Source of the DNA: Saprospiraceae bacterium
GTDB taxonomy: Bacteria > Bacteroidota > Bacteroidia > Chitinophagales > Saprospiraceae
DNA: 64,000 bases
NCBI GenBank assembly: GCA_022448955.1
Contig: JAKVCU010000062.1
Location: forward strand, 10,379 to 74,378
Direction: 5' to 3'
The notes under the pieces are model-generated. The model searched no databases. It was not told the DNA's origin and was given only the letters and a program-made list of their open reading frames with translations. This document shows positions 22,598 through 32,696 of this stretch, in pieces. The first letter of the stretch is position 1, and every line of letters starts with the position of its first letter. Position numbers and translations under genes: made by a program.

Positions 22598-23310
22598 ATT
22601 TCAAAGTCTAATCCACGTTTGAGAAGATCGTTATGTCTTTCTTTGACAAGCTGCTCATATTTGCTTTTGTCAAAGCTATACAATTTGGCAGGACGGTGTG
22701 CCACACCAGTCTGAATACCCACCTCATTTAAAACGCCCATTTTCTGAATTCTGGTGCGGAAGTTTCGCTTATTTAATTCTTTTACGCCAAGTATAGTTTC
22801 ATAAAGTTTTTGCAATTGAGAAAGCGTAAACTGTTCTGGCAATAATTCAAAGCCTACAGGCTGGTATCGTACCTTTGCTCTCAAACGATTAAGTGCTGTT
22901 TGATAAATCAATTGATGATCAAAAGCCAAAGCAGGCATTTTTTCCTGACTGAACCAATTTACATTTCTAGCATCCGAAGAAGCTTGTACGGGATGCTCAT
23001 CCAAATTAACTAGTGCAAAGTAAGCAACACTAACTACTCTTCCCCTTGGGTCTCGCCTTGGCGCTCCAAAGGTGTATAACTGCTCGATGAAGACGTCTTT
23101 CACACCTGTTTCTTCCTCTAGTTCTCGTAGCGCCGCATTTTCCAAATCTTCTTCCATATCTACAAAACCACCTGGTAATGCCCAATGGTCTTTATAAGGG
23201 GCATGTCCTCTTTGGATCAACAAAACTTTCAAATCGTTGCTGCTATCCATTCCAAAAATTACACAATCAACGGTTAAGGCTGGTCTTGGATATTCGTAGG
23301 TATATGACAT
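22594..23310 (-). CDS. Nudix-domain + winged-helix protein, NrtR-like
   Basis: Nudix box [24 protein letters not shown]-terminal ~80 aa with [30 protein letters not shown] wHTH pattern; directly abuts pncB-like gene. Confidence 0.85.
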   Translation of the reverse strand: MSYTYEYPRPALTVDCVIFGMDSSNDLKVLLIQRGHAPYKDHWALPGGFVDMEEDLENAALRELEEETGVKDVFIEQLYTFGAPRRDPRGRVVSVAYFALVNLDEHPVQASSDARNVNWFSQEKMPALAFDHQLIYQTALNRLRAKVRYQPVGFELLPEQFTLSQLQKLYETILGVKELNKRNFRTRIQKMGVLNEVGIQTGVAHRPAKLYSFDKSKYEQLVKERHNDLLKRGLDFEI

Positions 23311-24765
23311 CTAATTAACTGTATTTTGTTTGATCAAGGTAGTCTTGGTTTTCAAAAGACGTTGCTCTAAGCCAATCGCATAATTTTTAATATCTACCTT
23401 GGAAAATAAGGCTTGTTGTGCCAAACTGAAAGCTCGAATTTCATTAATGGCGGGACTTTCATAGACTAGTTTCCCCCCTGAAAATATTGGCTTTAACAAA
23501 TACTGACTATCCTTTCCTTCAAAATTAAAAACTTTGTTCGTGTTTTGGTCGATTAGCACCTGCTTTTGCATGTTTTCTACCATATTCATTAGCATATCAC
23601 CCGATGGCAAGCCATTTTCATCATAAAATCGCTGCACTTGCAAAATACCAGGGTTGGAAACTTTAAGCATATCCTCTGAAAGCTTCAGTTTATACTTCCA
23701 TTGACCACGTCTATTTTTAATGGCTGACAATTTATACACTCCACCTAAGGCCGCTTGGTCGTAGGCGGTCGCCAAACGTGTCCCAATACCCCACACATCA
23801 ATTTGTGCGCCCTGTGCTTTTAGTTCTTTAATTCGGTATTCGTCCAAGTCATTACTTGCTACAATAACTGCTTTTTTAAAGCCAGTGCCATTGAGTAAGG
23901 TTCTTGTTTTTTTGCTAAGAGCTGCTAAATCGCCACTATCTAGCCGAATACCTATCATCTCATGCCCTAAAGACCGAAGCTTCGTACCTAGCTTGATCGC
24001 ATTTTTTACGCCTTGAATGGTATCATAAGTATCGACCAAGAAAATGCAGTTATTGGGCATCGCCTCTGCATATGACTCAAATGCTTCTAACTCATTTTCA
24101 AATCCCATTACCCAAGAATGAGCATGCGTACCTTTTATAGGTATCCCATATAATCGACCAGCCATTACATTACTCGTACCATGACAACCACCAATATAGG
24201 CCGACCGGCTAGCTGTAATGCTTCCATCCAAACCTTGTGCTCGACGCATTCCAAATTCAAACACATGATCACCTTCAGCAGCTTGTACAATTCTTGCAGA
24301 TTTTGTTGCAACTAAAGTAGAAAAATTGATAATATTTAATAAAGCTGTTTCAATCAATTGGGCTTGTAGCCAAGGACCTTTTATACGTACCATTGGCTGA
24401 TGAGGAAATACGATTTGACCTTCAGGAATGGCATCAACATCACATTGAAATTCCATACGCTGCAGATAATTCAGAAAACTTTCGTCAAATAATGCTTTGC
24501 CATCCGAACCCTTTAATCCACCTAAATACTGAATATCCTGAACCGTAAATGTCAAGTTCTCTAGATAATCAATGACTAAGGCTAATCCCGCCGAAATAGC
24601 ATAATACCCCTTAAATGGATTTTTGCGATAAAATAAATGGAAAACAACTTCTTTATCATGTAAATTATTTTTCCAATATCCATAGGCCATGGTCAGCTGA
24701 TACAGATCGGTCAATAAACCAAAACCCGCTTTGTGCCAAGTAGAAAGATGTGATTTGGGGGCCAT
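23311..24765 (-). CDS. pncB: nicotinate phosphoribosyltransferase
   Basis: LLTDLYQLTMAYGYWKN, FEFGMRRAQGLDG, GTHAHSWVM, IRLDSGDLAALS, GIGTRLATAYDQ. Confidence 0.95.
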   Translation of the reverse strand: MAPKSHLSTWHKAGFGLLTDLYQLTMAYGYWKNNLHDKEVVFHLFYRKNPFKGYYAISAGLALVIDYLENLTFTVQDIQYLGGLKGSDGKALFDESFLNYLQRMEFQCDVDAIPEGQIVFPHQPMVRIKGPWLQAQLIETALLNIINFSTLVATKSARIVQAAEGDHVFEFGMRRAQGLDGSITASRSAYIGGCHGTSNVMAGRLYGIPIKGTHAHSWVMGFENELEAFESYAEAMPNNCIFLVDTYDTIQGVKNAIKLGTKLRSLGHEMIGIRLDSGDLAALSKKTRTLLNGTGFKKAVIVASNDLDEYRIKELKAQGAQIDVWGIGTRLATAYDQAALGGVYKLSAIKNRRGQWKYKLKLSEDMLKVSNPGILQVQRFYDENGLPSGDMLMNMVENMQKQVLIDQNTNKVFNFEGKDSQYLLKPIFSGGKLVYESPAINEIRAFSLAQQALFSKVDIKNYAIGLEQRLLKTKTTLIKQNTVN

Positions 24766-24929
24766 AGAAATATTATTTTTTGACTTAGTTTAAAATCAAA
24801 ACTAAGTTAGTTGGAAAAAAGTTCATATTCAAGTCTTTTTAAATTTTTTTATTTTTGAACCAACGAAATAGGGGATAAGAGATGACTTTAAATTGGATCA
24901 ATTGGATTTGTGCATCATTAATCATTTAC

Positions 24930-25526
24930 ATGAGATATATTACATCATTCCTGTTCTTACTTTCTTGCTTTACAATTGGTGCACAGGAAATAGAATTGGA
25001 TAGCAGTGGGCAATTACCATTTTTAACATTAGCTAATGAGGTCAATAGTTGGAAAGAACTACGTTCTTATGAAGGACGATTTAGAATTGTAATGCCGGGA
25101 GAAGTTGAGGAAAAAAGTTATACCTTGGCTACTGATGTAGGTGACTTGACTTACCGAACTTTTTACTGCCAGTTGCCATTAAAGGGATCTGACAATTTAA
25201 TGTATATGCTAAGTTATGTTGATTATCCAGAGGGAGCTATACATTCTGATTCTATCGCGTTGATACCAGAATTTTTTGAAGCTACCATGGATGCTGCTGC
25301 TCAAAGTGTTAAAGGTGATTTAGTATACAGTGGCACAGATAACTATAAAGGCTACCCCGGAAGAAGATGGCGTATCGATTACCTCAGAGGAAGTGCTGTT
25401 ATTAAAACCAGGGCGGTCATTGTAGAGCATAGATACTATGCCATCCAAACGATTACAAAAAAGGACAAAAACCTCAACCTCTCTACCGATAAGTTTTTCG
25501 AAAGCTTTACCATTTTTGTGGATTAA
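24930..25526 (+). CDS. hypothetical secreted protein
   Basis: Signal peptide MRYITSFLFLLSCFTIGAQ in ORF 24882-25526; likely start 24930. Confidence 0.6.
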   Translation: MRYITSFLFLLSCFTIGAQEIELDSSGQLPFLTLANEVNSWKELRSYEGRFRIVMPGEVEEKSYTLATDVGDLTYRTFYCQLPLKGSDNLMYMLSYVDYPEGAIHSDSIALIPEFFEATMDAAAQSVKGDLVYSGTDNYKGYPGRRWRIDYLRGSAVIKTRAVIVEHRYYAIQTITKKDKNLNLSTDKFFESFTIFVD

Positions 25527-25564
25527 TGATCGCAATTATTTAATTTCATACGGTCACCTAAATT

Positions 25565-26914
25565 ATGATTAGTATGAAACAAGCCTATCTTCTTCTACTC
25601 TTATGTCTATTGGGCATATTTGCGAAAGCCCAGAGTAATGTGAAAGCATTAGTTGGCGGTACCTTAATTGATGGCTATGGCGCAGAGCCTATTAAAAATA
25701 GTGTGATCATCATTGAAGGAAAGCGAATAAAAGCCATTGGTAATATCAGCAATATTGAAATTCCAGCCAAGGCAGAAGTGATCTCCATGGAAGGCATGAG
25801 TGTAATGCCAGGCCTTTGGGATATGCATGTCCATCTCATGATTAATGGACATAGTAATTATGCGTATTGGGATAAAAAGTATCCTCCTTTATTCAAGGAT
25901 GTGATTATGCCTTCTTCTGCACAGCAGTTACTGTATGCTGGCGTAACAAGTGCAAGAGACTTGGGGGCTCCGCTAGAAGAGAGTATAGCGGTACGTGATG
26001 CTATAAATCGAGGCGAAATCGAGGGGCCGAGTATGTATATGTCTGGGCCTTTTATTCAGCACGAACCCTATCCCGGAACAGAAATGTTTCGATGGGGCGT
26101 AAATGGGGTAGAAGATGCTCGTGCTAAAGTCAAAAAACTGGCAGATGCAGGAGTAGATTGTATCAAGTTGATTGATCAAGATCAGATGGCAATGGAGGAA
26201 GTGTATGCTGTGGTAGATGAGGCACATAAACATAAGCTTACAGTAGTCGCACACTCCCATCGTCCGGAGGAGATTCGTCGGGCTTTGTTGGCAGGGGTAG
26301 ACTGTTTTGAGCATACAGGCCATGCCACTGCTCCAGAGTATCCGGCAGATGTCATGCAAATGATCAAGGAAAGAACTGCTTCTGGCAAAAAGCTATTTTG
26401 GACACCCACCATTGAAGGACTATGGAATTATGAATATACTCGTGATAATCCAGAGGCATTAGATAATGACTCTTGGCATAGAGGTTTGCCGGATAGTATA
26501 ATCCAAGATATCAAAGCCTCTATTGTTTATCCTCGTCGGCTAAGCTACTTTCAAATTACGCCTTATCGTAAGCCCACGCTTGCGCGAAAATTTAATCAAT
26601 TAAAAGAAGCTGGAGTGGTGTTAATGATTGGGACAGATAGTGGAATCCCAATGAAATTTCATTCACAATCTACTTGGCATGAATTAGACGTTTGGGTGAA
26701 TGAATTGGATTATGATCCTATTCTGGCCATTAAGGCTGCTACCTATTGGCCATCTGTAATGATGGGGGTAGATCAAGATTATGGTACTATTGCTGAAGGT
26801 AAATATGCTGATATTATTGCGGTTAGGGGAGATGTCCTCCGTTATATTTCCTTATTACAAGATGTTGATTTTGTAATGAAACACGGCAAGGTGATTGTTC
26901 ATGATAAAGATTAA
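25565..26914 (+). CDS. secreted amidohydrolase family protein
   Basis: ALVGGTLIDGYG, MPGLWDMHVHL, DCIKLI, VVAHSHRPEE, CFEHTGH, MIGTDSGIP, GTIAEGKYADIIAV. Confidence 0.93.
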   Translation: MISMKQAYLLLLLCLLGIFAKAQSNVKALVGGTLIDGYGAEPIKNSVIIIEGKRIKAIGNISNIEIPAKAEVISMEGMSVMPGLWDMHVHLMINGHSNYAYWDKKYPPLFKDVIMPSSAQQLLYAGVTSARDLGAPLEESIAVRDAINRGEIEGPSMYMSGPFIQHEPYPGTEMFRWGVNGVEDARAKVKKLADAGVDCIKLIDQDQMAMEEVYAVVDEAHKHKLTVVAHSHRPEEIRRALLAGVDCFEHTGHATAPEYPADVMQMIKERTASGKKLFWTPTIEGLWNYEYTRDNPEALDNDSWHRGLPDSIIQDIKASIVYPRRLSYFQITPYRKPTLARKFNQLKEAGVVLMIGTDSGIPMKFHSQSTWHELDVWVNELDYDPILAIKAATYWPSVMMGVDQDYGTIAEGKYADIIAVRGDVLRYISLLQDVDFVMKHGKVIVHDKD

Positions 26915-27083
26915 AACCTTTTTAAGAATTTATTCTTTGAGCCAAAGAGATCCCATAGTTTAAATCGTATCGATGATGGATAATTAGGCAACACTGCATC
27001 CGAAAATGAAGGACTACATGCTTATAAATATAACTTTACTTCGTCGAAAAAAATGAAAATGTAGCGTATGAAGATCTATAATA

Positions 27084-27542
27084 GTGAATGGTCAAAAAAT
27101 AAATAAAATGCTTTTTTTAATTATTATGGGGGTGGTGACGGGAGTAGTTTTAATTTATAAAAATGGTTCTTCATTAAATAGGTTAAATTTCTTAAAAAAA
27201 TACGGAGAGGAAACATATGCAGAAGTTATAGAAAATAAGAAAGTCTATGAGAATGATTTATCCGATGAATATTATCGAGATCCATTAGAAGCTAAATTTG
27301 TTCCAATACTTAAGTTTATTGATGAACTTGGCAATGAATATATAATTCGAGATACAGCAGCTATATATTCTGAGAAGCAGGAGATTGGAAAAAGGAGGAA
27401 GATAATCTATGACCCTGAAGATCCATCAATTTATCTAATTGATTCCGACGAAAAAGAGATTCCAATAATTTTTGGGATAATAATCGGTATTATATTTTTT
27501 CTACTATCCGCATATTTATTAATTGATTACAATAAATATTAA
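27084..27542 (+). CDS. hypothetical membrane protein, DUF3592-like
   Basis: Two terminal TM segments flanking KYGEETYAEVIENKK...IGKRRKIIYDPEDPSIYLIDS. Confidence 0.5.
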   Translation: MNGQKINKMLFLIIMGVVTGVVLIYKNGSSLNRLNFLKKYGEETYAEVIENKKVYENDLSDEYYRDPLEAKFVPILKFIDELGNEYIIRDTAAIYSEKQEIGKRRKIIYDPEDPSIYLIDSDEKEIPIIFGIIIGIIFFLLSAYLLIDYNKY

Positions 27543-27772
27543 AAACTAGAAAATATCTGCCGAGATTAGCAGCAAACATCAAAGGCTCTTGTTAAATCCT
27601 TTATTAGGAAGAGTATCGGATGCTAAAAAAAATAAGCTGTCGATTTAAAGAATAGATTATACCAAAGTGCCTTTACCTTAACCTCCGTAAGAATAACAAT
27701 GCTTTGTTTTCATTTCTATGAAAAGCTCTGTGCTATTATTTTACGGAGGCTCACTGTAAAGGCTGCTGTATG

Positions 27773-28156
27773 TTATTGGTCTTTTCTCTTTTCGAAATTG
27801 ATCGAAAGAGAGTTTACACAGTGACGTGTATTTTTTGCTGTAAAGCGCTCACCCCGGAAAACATGGCCTAAGTGACCACCACAATTGGCACAAACGATTT
27901 CTGTTCTTCTACCGTCTGCGTCTGGCACTTCCGCTACATTACTTGAAATAGCATCATCAAAACTTGGCCACCCACAACCAGAATCAAACTTGGTGTTAGA
28001 ATCAAACAGTGGAGTGTTACACTGGCGACAAGTATATACACCATCTCCTTTATGATTGTAAAATTCACCTGTAAAAGGACGTTCTGTTCCCTTATGTAAA
28101 AGAACATAAGCCTCCTCTGGGCTCAACCTATTGTATTCTTCCTTATTGGTCTTCAT
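27773..28156 (-). CDS. msrB: peptide-methionine (R)-S-oxide reductase
   Basis: ERPFTGEFYNHKGDGVYTCRQCNTPLF, GCGWPSFDD, CANCGGHLGHVF, RHCVNSLSINF. Confidence 0.96.
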   Translation of the reverse strand: MKTNKEEYNRLSPEEAYVLLHKGTERPFTGEFYNHKGDGVYTCRQCNTPLFDSNTKFDSGCGWPSFDDAISSNVAEVPDADGRRTEIVCANCGGHLGHVFRGERFTAKNTRHCVNSLSINFEKRKDQ

Positions 28157-28347
28157 ACGTACTTTTTGTTAAGTGCTTGCTACCAAAGTGCGTGTAGCGT
28201 AAATTATTCTACTTCAATATAACAAGAAGGAGTGAATTTGGGTTCAACCCGAAGAGGAAGCTCCCAAAAGAGCTTCTCAGCAAGAGTAAAATGTTGAAGG
28301 CTAGTTTATCTTTTAGGCGAGGCTATAGGAATGATGTTAAGCTTCAT

Positions 28348-29004
28348 TTACTTTGAAAAGTAGAGCTTTTGAGTGCCATCTTTTGAGTGCCATTCCATTT
28401 GTTTTGCTTTTGGAAAGTTGATATCCCAAAATTCATCTTCTTTTGTCCTATTATTTGGAATAAGTCGAACTTCAGCTCTATGTCCATGAATGAACCAAAT
28501 ACCATTCGACTCTTGCCCATTTTCTCTTTTGAAGAACAATCGATCCCAACGTATTTGATAGCTAATTTCGGTATCCATCTTTACTTCTTGGTTATTTTTG
28601 AAGACTTTATCTAAGCTCCAATTACCTACGATTAGGTCCCAAGGCGCTTCTGGTTTTTGGGTGACTTTCGTCAAATGGACGATGATATCCATATCCATTT
28701 CTTTACGATTTAGCGAAAGCTGCCCGTCCTTAAATTGGTAAGAAAAAGGCCCCATTTCATCTACAATGCCTTCCTTATTGGTCAATAGCAGTTGTTGGTC
28801 TTTCATGCTAAATGTTCCATGATCGTTTTGTAAGCCACCATTGCCTGTTTGGTAAGTTTGGTCTGGGTGGAGTTGGAACCATTTAGCGGTAGGAGTCATA
28901 CTTTCTTCGCCTACTTTGACCTGCGTTACTTCCCACAAGCCAAAGATTTGGCCAAAGCCGAATGAATAAAAACAAATGAATAATAAAGTGCTCAAACATT
29001 TCAT
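28348..29004 (-). CDS. hypothetical secreted protein with lipocalin-like segments
   Basis: Signal peptide; two segments beginning IFGLWEVTQV and IVGNWSLDKV. Confidence 0.55.
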   Translation of the reverse strand: MKCLSTLLFICFYSFGFGQIFGLWEVTQVKVGEESMTPTAKWFQLHPDQTYQTGNGGLQNDHGTFSMKDQQLLLTNKEGIVDEMGPFSYQFKDGQLSLNRKEMDMDIIVHLTKVTQKPEAPWDLIVGNWSLDKVFKNNQEVKMDTEISYQIRWDRLFFKRENGQESNGIWFIHGHRAEVRLIPNNRTKEDEFWDINFPKAKQMEWHSKDGTQKLYFSK

Positions 29005-29058
29005 CTTACAAGTTTTTCTAACTAAGATTCATTATTTGAGCAAAAGGGTGTTTGAGTT

Positions 29059-30489
29059 TTAACTTTTTACTAAATGATCACTTTTATCTGCAGTTTTTAG
29101 TGCTTCTGAAAGTGTTGTAGGTATAGGTAAGCGAAGGTTGATGAAGTGGTTTTTAGGTTTATTCTGATCTGTACAGTTAGAAGGAATAGCAATTCGGATT
29201 TCTACAATACTAGAGCGAAGGCGATAGAATGTGAAAGAGCTCAGCAAGTGATCAGCAAGCAATAGATTGCAATCTGGAGGAATGCTGAGCAGTAGATCTT
29301 CTAGATCAGTTATATCAGCATCTTTAGTGGCAGATCTCACGAGTTTATTTTGCCGAAAGGCGTCAAAAAGTTCGCCTTCTGAAAATAACTGAGTCAATTT
29401 GACTTTTTTCATGCTTGCTGCATTATACACTTGATAATAATTTTGAGCAACTTGCCCAGTAGGTTGTTCTTGAACTTGAATGGCTACGTAAGGTCCAACT
29501 TGGGCTGAAATTTTATGGTATAGGCTTGCCTCACTGGTACTTTTGTCGGTAGCGATAACCTTTGTTTTTCCATTGTGGGTGGCATGGATTTGTTTGTCCA
29601 GTTTATCAAATTGCCAAGCAGGTAAAACTTGCTTGTCGATCTTCAGGAAATTGGTGCCATCCCATTTGAGTTGCTCTTCATTAATGCGAATGGGGGTAGC
29701 CGCAGCTTCGTAATTATCAATTATGAGATCGGTGCCTTTAATTTTCCATTGTCCTTTAGAGGTGTAACGACCATCGAAACTTTTGAACTGACCATTATCC
29801 TGAAAAGTGTAAGTAATGCCATAACCAATTTCATCGGAATACCATTGACCAAGAAGGCGATCAGCCAGAAAATCATCCTTAAGTGGTGTTCTTTGTAAAC
29901 GCGAATAAGAGGAAGAACGCCAAATGAGCGTATTATCATTTATTGAAATGCTCCTAGCGCTTTTTCTCTGCTTATCTAGCACCAAATTATTACCATCTAT
30001 TTCCCATTTGCCGTTGTAGCTAATAGCATTAGCTTGGTTGCCGATAAGTAATTCATAAGTACCATCTTGGAAAAACTCATAGGTAGAAGATTTATTCTCA
30101 CTATCCAATTCCCATGCGCCAAGGAGGTCTTTTGCCAACTGAGTCGTATTGATACTTCCAAAAGCATTGCCTGCCTTCTTGAAGTGATAATTACCCCAAT
30201 TGAGTTGATTGTTTTCGATGATGATAATTTCTTCATTTTTAGTATCACCATCGAGAACGAGTATATCTTTTTCCAATTCCCATGTCCCTCTATCTTCTGT
30301 TTGTCCCATTCGTACAGCATAAGTACCATCATTGTGGAAGGCCCAACTTTCTTCAGCTGCTGGGATATCAACTAAGTACCATTCTCCAATAATATTGGTT
30401 CGCAGTTGTTGGTACCTTAATTGTTGTTCTTCATTAGAACAGCTAAAGAGGAACAGGAGTAGAAAAAGAGTGATAGGGATGCTTTTCAT
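29059..30489 (-). CDS. hypothetical lipoprotein with three lipocalin-like repeats
   Basis: Lipobox start MKSIPITLFLLLFLFSCSNEE at 30489 within ORF 29059-30606; three repeats headed IIGEWYLVD, LLGAWELDS, LLGQWYSDE. Confidence 0.65.
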   Translation of the reverse strand: MKSIPITLFLLLFLFSCSNEEQQLRYQQLRTNIIGEWYLVDIPAAEESWAFHNDGTYAVRMGQTEDRGTWELEKDILVLDGDTKNEEIIIIENNQLNWGNYHFKKAGNAFGSINTTQLAKDLLGAWELDSENKSSTYEFFQDGTYELLIGNQANAISYNGKWEIDGNNLVLDKQRKSARSISINDNTLIWRSSSYSRLQRTPLKDDFLADRLLGQWYSDEIGYGITYTFQDNGQFKSFDGRYTSKGQWKIKGTDLIIDNYEAAATPIRINEEQLKWDGTNFLKIDKQVLPAWQFDKLDKQIHATHNGKTKVIATDKSTSEASLYHKISAQVGPYVAIQVQEQPTGQVAQNYYQVYNAASMKKVKLTQLFSEGELFDAFRQNKLVRSATKDADITDLEDLLLSIPPDCNLLLADHLLSSFTFYRLRSSIVEIRIAIPSNCTDQNKPKNHFINLRLPIPTTLSEALKTADKSDHLVKS

Positions 30490-30643
30490 TATTTTGGGAT
30501 TTGATGTAGTGTATTCCATGCTGACACCAACGCTATATGCAGGAGTACTGCATTGTTTACTTAGCCAAATAGGGAAGACTGCTAGGCCTTGCCTAATCAT
30601 GAGCATAGAAAAAATACTGATTAAAAAGTAATAAACTTATGAA

Positions 30644-32290
30644 TTACAGTGTACTGAGTTGTTCTTTATCTTTTAAAATACTAGCGATAGTGCTTTTGAT
30701 TTGATCAATAGCTTTTGCATTTTTTATTGCTTTAGCAGCTGCTAATTGTCCTCTTAATGCTTGCAGACGTTTGGGACCACGGGCTAAAGATTTTTCAAAC
30801 TGTTCATTTGCTTCATCATATCTTTCTTGTTCTAGCAGCCAGTTAGCATATAATTCGAAAGAAGGTTGGGCTATAGCTGGTGGGCCATAAGAATAAGTTG
30901 TATTCTTTTCCAATTTTATTGCTTCTTTGAACCAGTTCTCAGCTACTGCTGGCTTTTCTTGTGTATGTGCATACAAAGCTCTCAATTCCATTTCCAGGAT
31001 ATGAGCTTGACTAATATCTAGTTTGTTTGCACCTTTAGCGTATGGACCATTTGCATTACACATCGGAACGCCTTCTTCCGCCATCAAAGTAGTGACTTCT
31101 TGACGTTCACTTTCCATTTGAAGGATAGTAGTCCTCAATGTTGTGAAGTCTTTTTTATGATATGCTTTCATGCCATCACAAAAGCGGTAAAGCGCTTTTT
31201 TTGAAATATTAATGTTGTCTAAATCGATTTCTGTGTCAGCAATAGAGGTATTCCATAATCCAGTTTCTACCAAATAAGTTGCTTTCATGGAAATGAAGTA
31301 AGCAATAGATCGGTCAGAGTTGGATTTTTCGGCAAAGAAGATCATATCATGCATTAATTGTTTGGCCTCCATTAAACGGCCCTGTTGCAAATAAGCATAC
31401 ATCAACCAATGTAAAGCATGAAAGCTTCTTGCATCATGATCCAAATCCAGTTTTTTCATACGATTGACACTGGCGGCATAAGATGCTTCATTTGAGCTAA
31501 CGACATCCTCCCACATACCCAAGGCTACATAAATATGAGAAGGCATATGCAAGGCATGGGCTGCGTCAGGGGCTACTTTAGCATAATTATTAGCTGCTTT
31601 CAATGCTTTAGGAGCGTTGACAGGATCATCATAAGCATGGATCAGGTAATGAAGGGCACCAGGATGTTGGCTATTATTATTGATTATGGATTGAACGATT
31701 TCAGCACTTTGGTGAAAAACAGCTTCATCTCTTTCAACAGCAACTGAGCCTAAAAGGGAAAGGGCATAAAAAGCAGATACTTCATGATTATCAGGATAAT
31801 CTTCATGGAATTGTTGCATAAAATCTTTGAATTCTTGATCTCTCTCTTTTTTTTCCTTGTCGGAAAATAAAACTTCGGCTGCTTCTAGGAATCTTTTTTC
31901 TATTGGATTTTTACCCTTCGCAATACGCTCTTCTTTGGTAAGGCCAAGTTTGGTAAGAATAAGCTGAGCAGAATCACGATACTGTCTGCGCCAGAGTGGA
32001 TGATTGAAGGTCATGGCTTCCCCCCATACTGCCATGGGTATCTCTGAATTTATTTCTTGTGTTTTTCTAAAAACAGTTCTAGCATCATCATATTCAAAGC
32101 TATGAAGAAGAAGCATTCCTTTTTCTAGAGATTTTTTTGCTTCTGAAATGCCAGAACTAAATGAAATATCAATATTTCCAAGTTGAGCATCTTGGGTAAG
32201 CTCATCTTGTTTTTCAGCTGATTGGCATGCAGAGAGTAGGAATATCACAAGCAGTAAACTATTGGAGAGAAATTTCATTTTTTTAGGCAT
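30644..32290 (-). CDS. TPR-containing lipoprotein
   Basis: Lipobox LLSACQS; GMLLLHSFEYDDARTVFRKTQEINSEIPMAVWGEAMTFNHPLW; LHYLIHAYDDP; ALHMPSHIYVALGMWEDVV. Confidence 0.85.
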   Translation of the reverse strand: MPKKMKFLSNSLLLVIFLLSACQSAEKQDELTQDAQLGNIDISFSSGISEAKKSLEKGMLLLHSFEYDDARTVFRKTQEINSEIPMAVWGEAMTFNHPLWRRQYRDSAQLILTKLGLTKEERIAKGKNPIEKRFLEAAEVLFSDKEKKERDQEFKDFMQQFHEDYPDNHEVSAFYALSLLGSVAVERDEAVFHQSAEIVQSIINNNSQHPGALHYLIHAYDDPVNAPKALKAANNYAKVAPDAAHALHMPSHIYVALGMWEDVVSSNEASYAASVNRMKKLDLDHDARSFHALHWLMYAYLQQGRLMEAKQLMHDMIFFAEKSNSDRSIAYFISMKATYLVETGLWNTSIADTEIDLDNINISKKALYRFCDGMKAYHKKDFTTLRTTILQMESERQEVTTLMAEEGVPMCNANGPYAKGANKLDISQAHILEMELRALYAHTQEKPAVAENWFKEAIKLEKNTTYSYGPPAIAQPSFELYANWLLEQERYDEANEQFEKSLARGPKRLQALRGQLAAAKAIKNAKAIDQIKSTIASILKDKEQLSTL

Positions 32291-32364
32291 TGATAATAGA
32301 TGAATGAAAATAACAATTTATGAAATTTTTTTATTTCTTAAAAATATATAATTTCGGTCTAGTG

Positions 32365-32610
32365 AAAGGGCTTTCGCACTTTGCCCTTTGCCGTTTTTTT
32401 GGTCAAATGTAAATTTGACGCACGAAGTAATTATGAGCCAATCGAACTTTTTGGTTGGCTCTTTATTGTATTCATAGAGCGGTTTAAAGTGATAATTTTT
32501 TTTTGGATTATTTTTGAAACCTTTCGTTATGGCCTCCGTAACAGAATATAGATAGGTTTGATCACCTATGCGCGGAAGCCGCCCCTGTAATCAGGGGGAC
32601 CAGGGGCGGC
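32365..32610 (+). other. cluster of inverted repeats in a divergent intergenic region (candidate structured RNA/regulatory region)
   Basis: Hairpins 32365-32389 (followed by T-run), 32402-32419, 32435-32461, 32552-32569 and 32578-32610 read directly. Confidence 0.4.
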
Positions 32611-32696
32611 AAATTTTATCCTCAATCGCTTACCAGTGTTTTTGGTATATTACCAATCGTCATCAGCCTGCCAATTATTTATTTAAAATTTGAAGG

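Noticed and set aside
25973-26412. Minus-strand ORFs of 128 and 76 aa within the amidohydrolase gene
   Set aside because: Fully overlapped by a well-supported gene; Cys/Ser/His-rich composition typical of spurious antisense frames.
29997-30375. Overlapping ORFs of 124 aa (-) and 102 aa (+)
   Set aside because: Alternate frames of the lipocalin-like lipoprotein gene, no recognisable motifs.
30490-30606. 39-aa N-terminal extension of the 515-aa ORF
   Set aside because: Signal peptide and lipobox begin at the internal Met (30489); the extension is not signal-like.
30490-30660. ACACTGTAATTCATAAGTTTATTAC on the minus strand at the end of the TPR gene, resembling a MITE terminus
   Set aside because: Only one end matches, and it overlaps coding sequence; could be chance in AT-rich DNA.
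32520-32615. Possible cobalamin riboswitch (GCGGAAGCCGCCCCTGTAATCAGGGGG)
   Set aside because: Superficial resemblance only; I could not find a convincing B12-box or conserved core, and the downstream gene has no evident cobalamin link.
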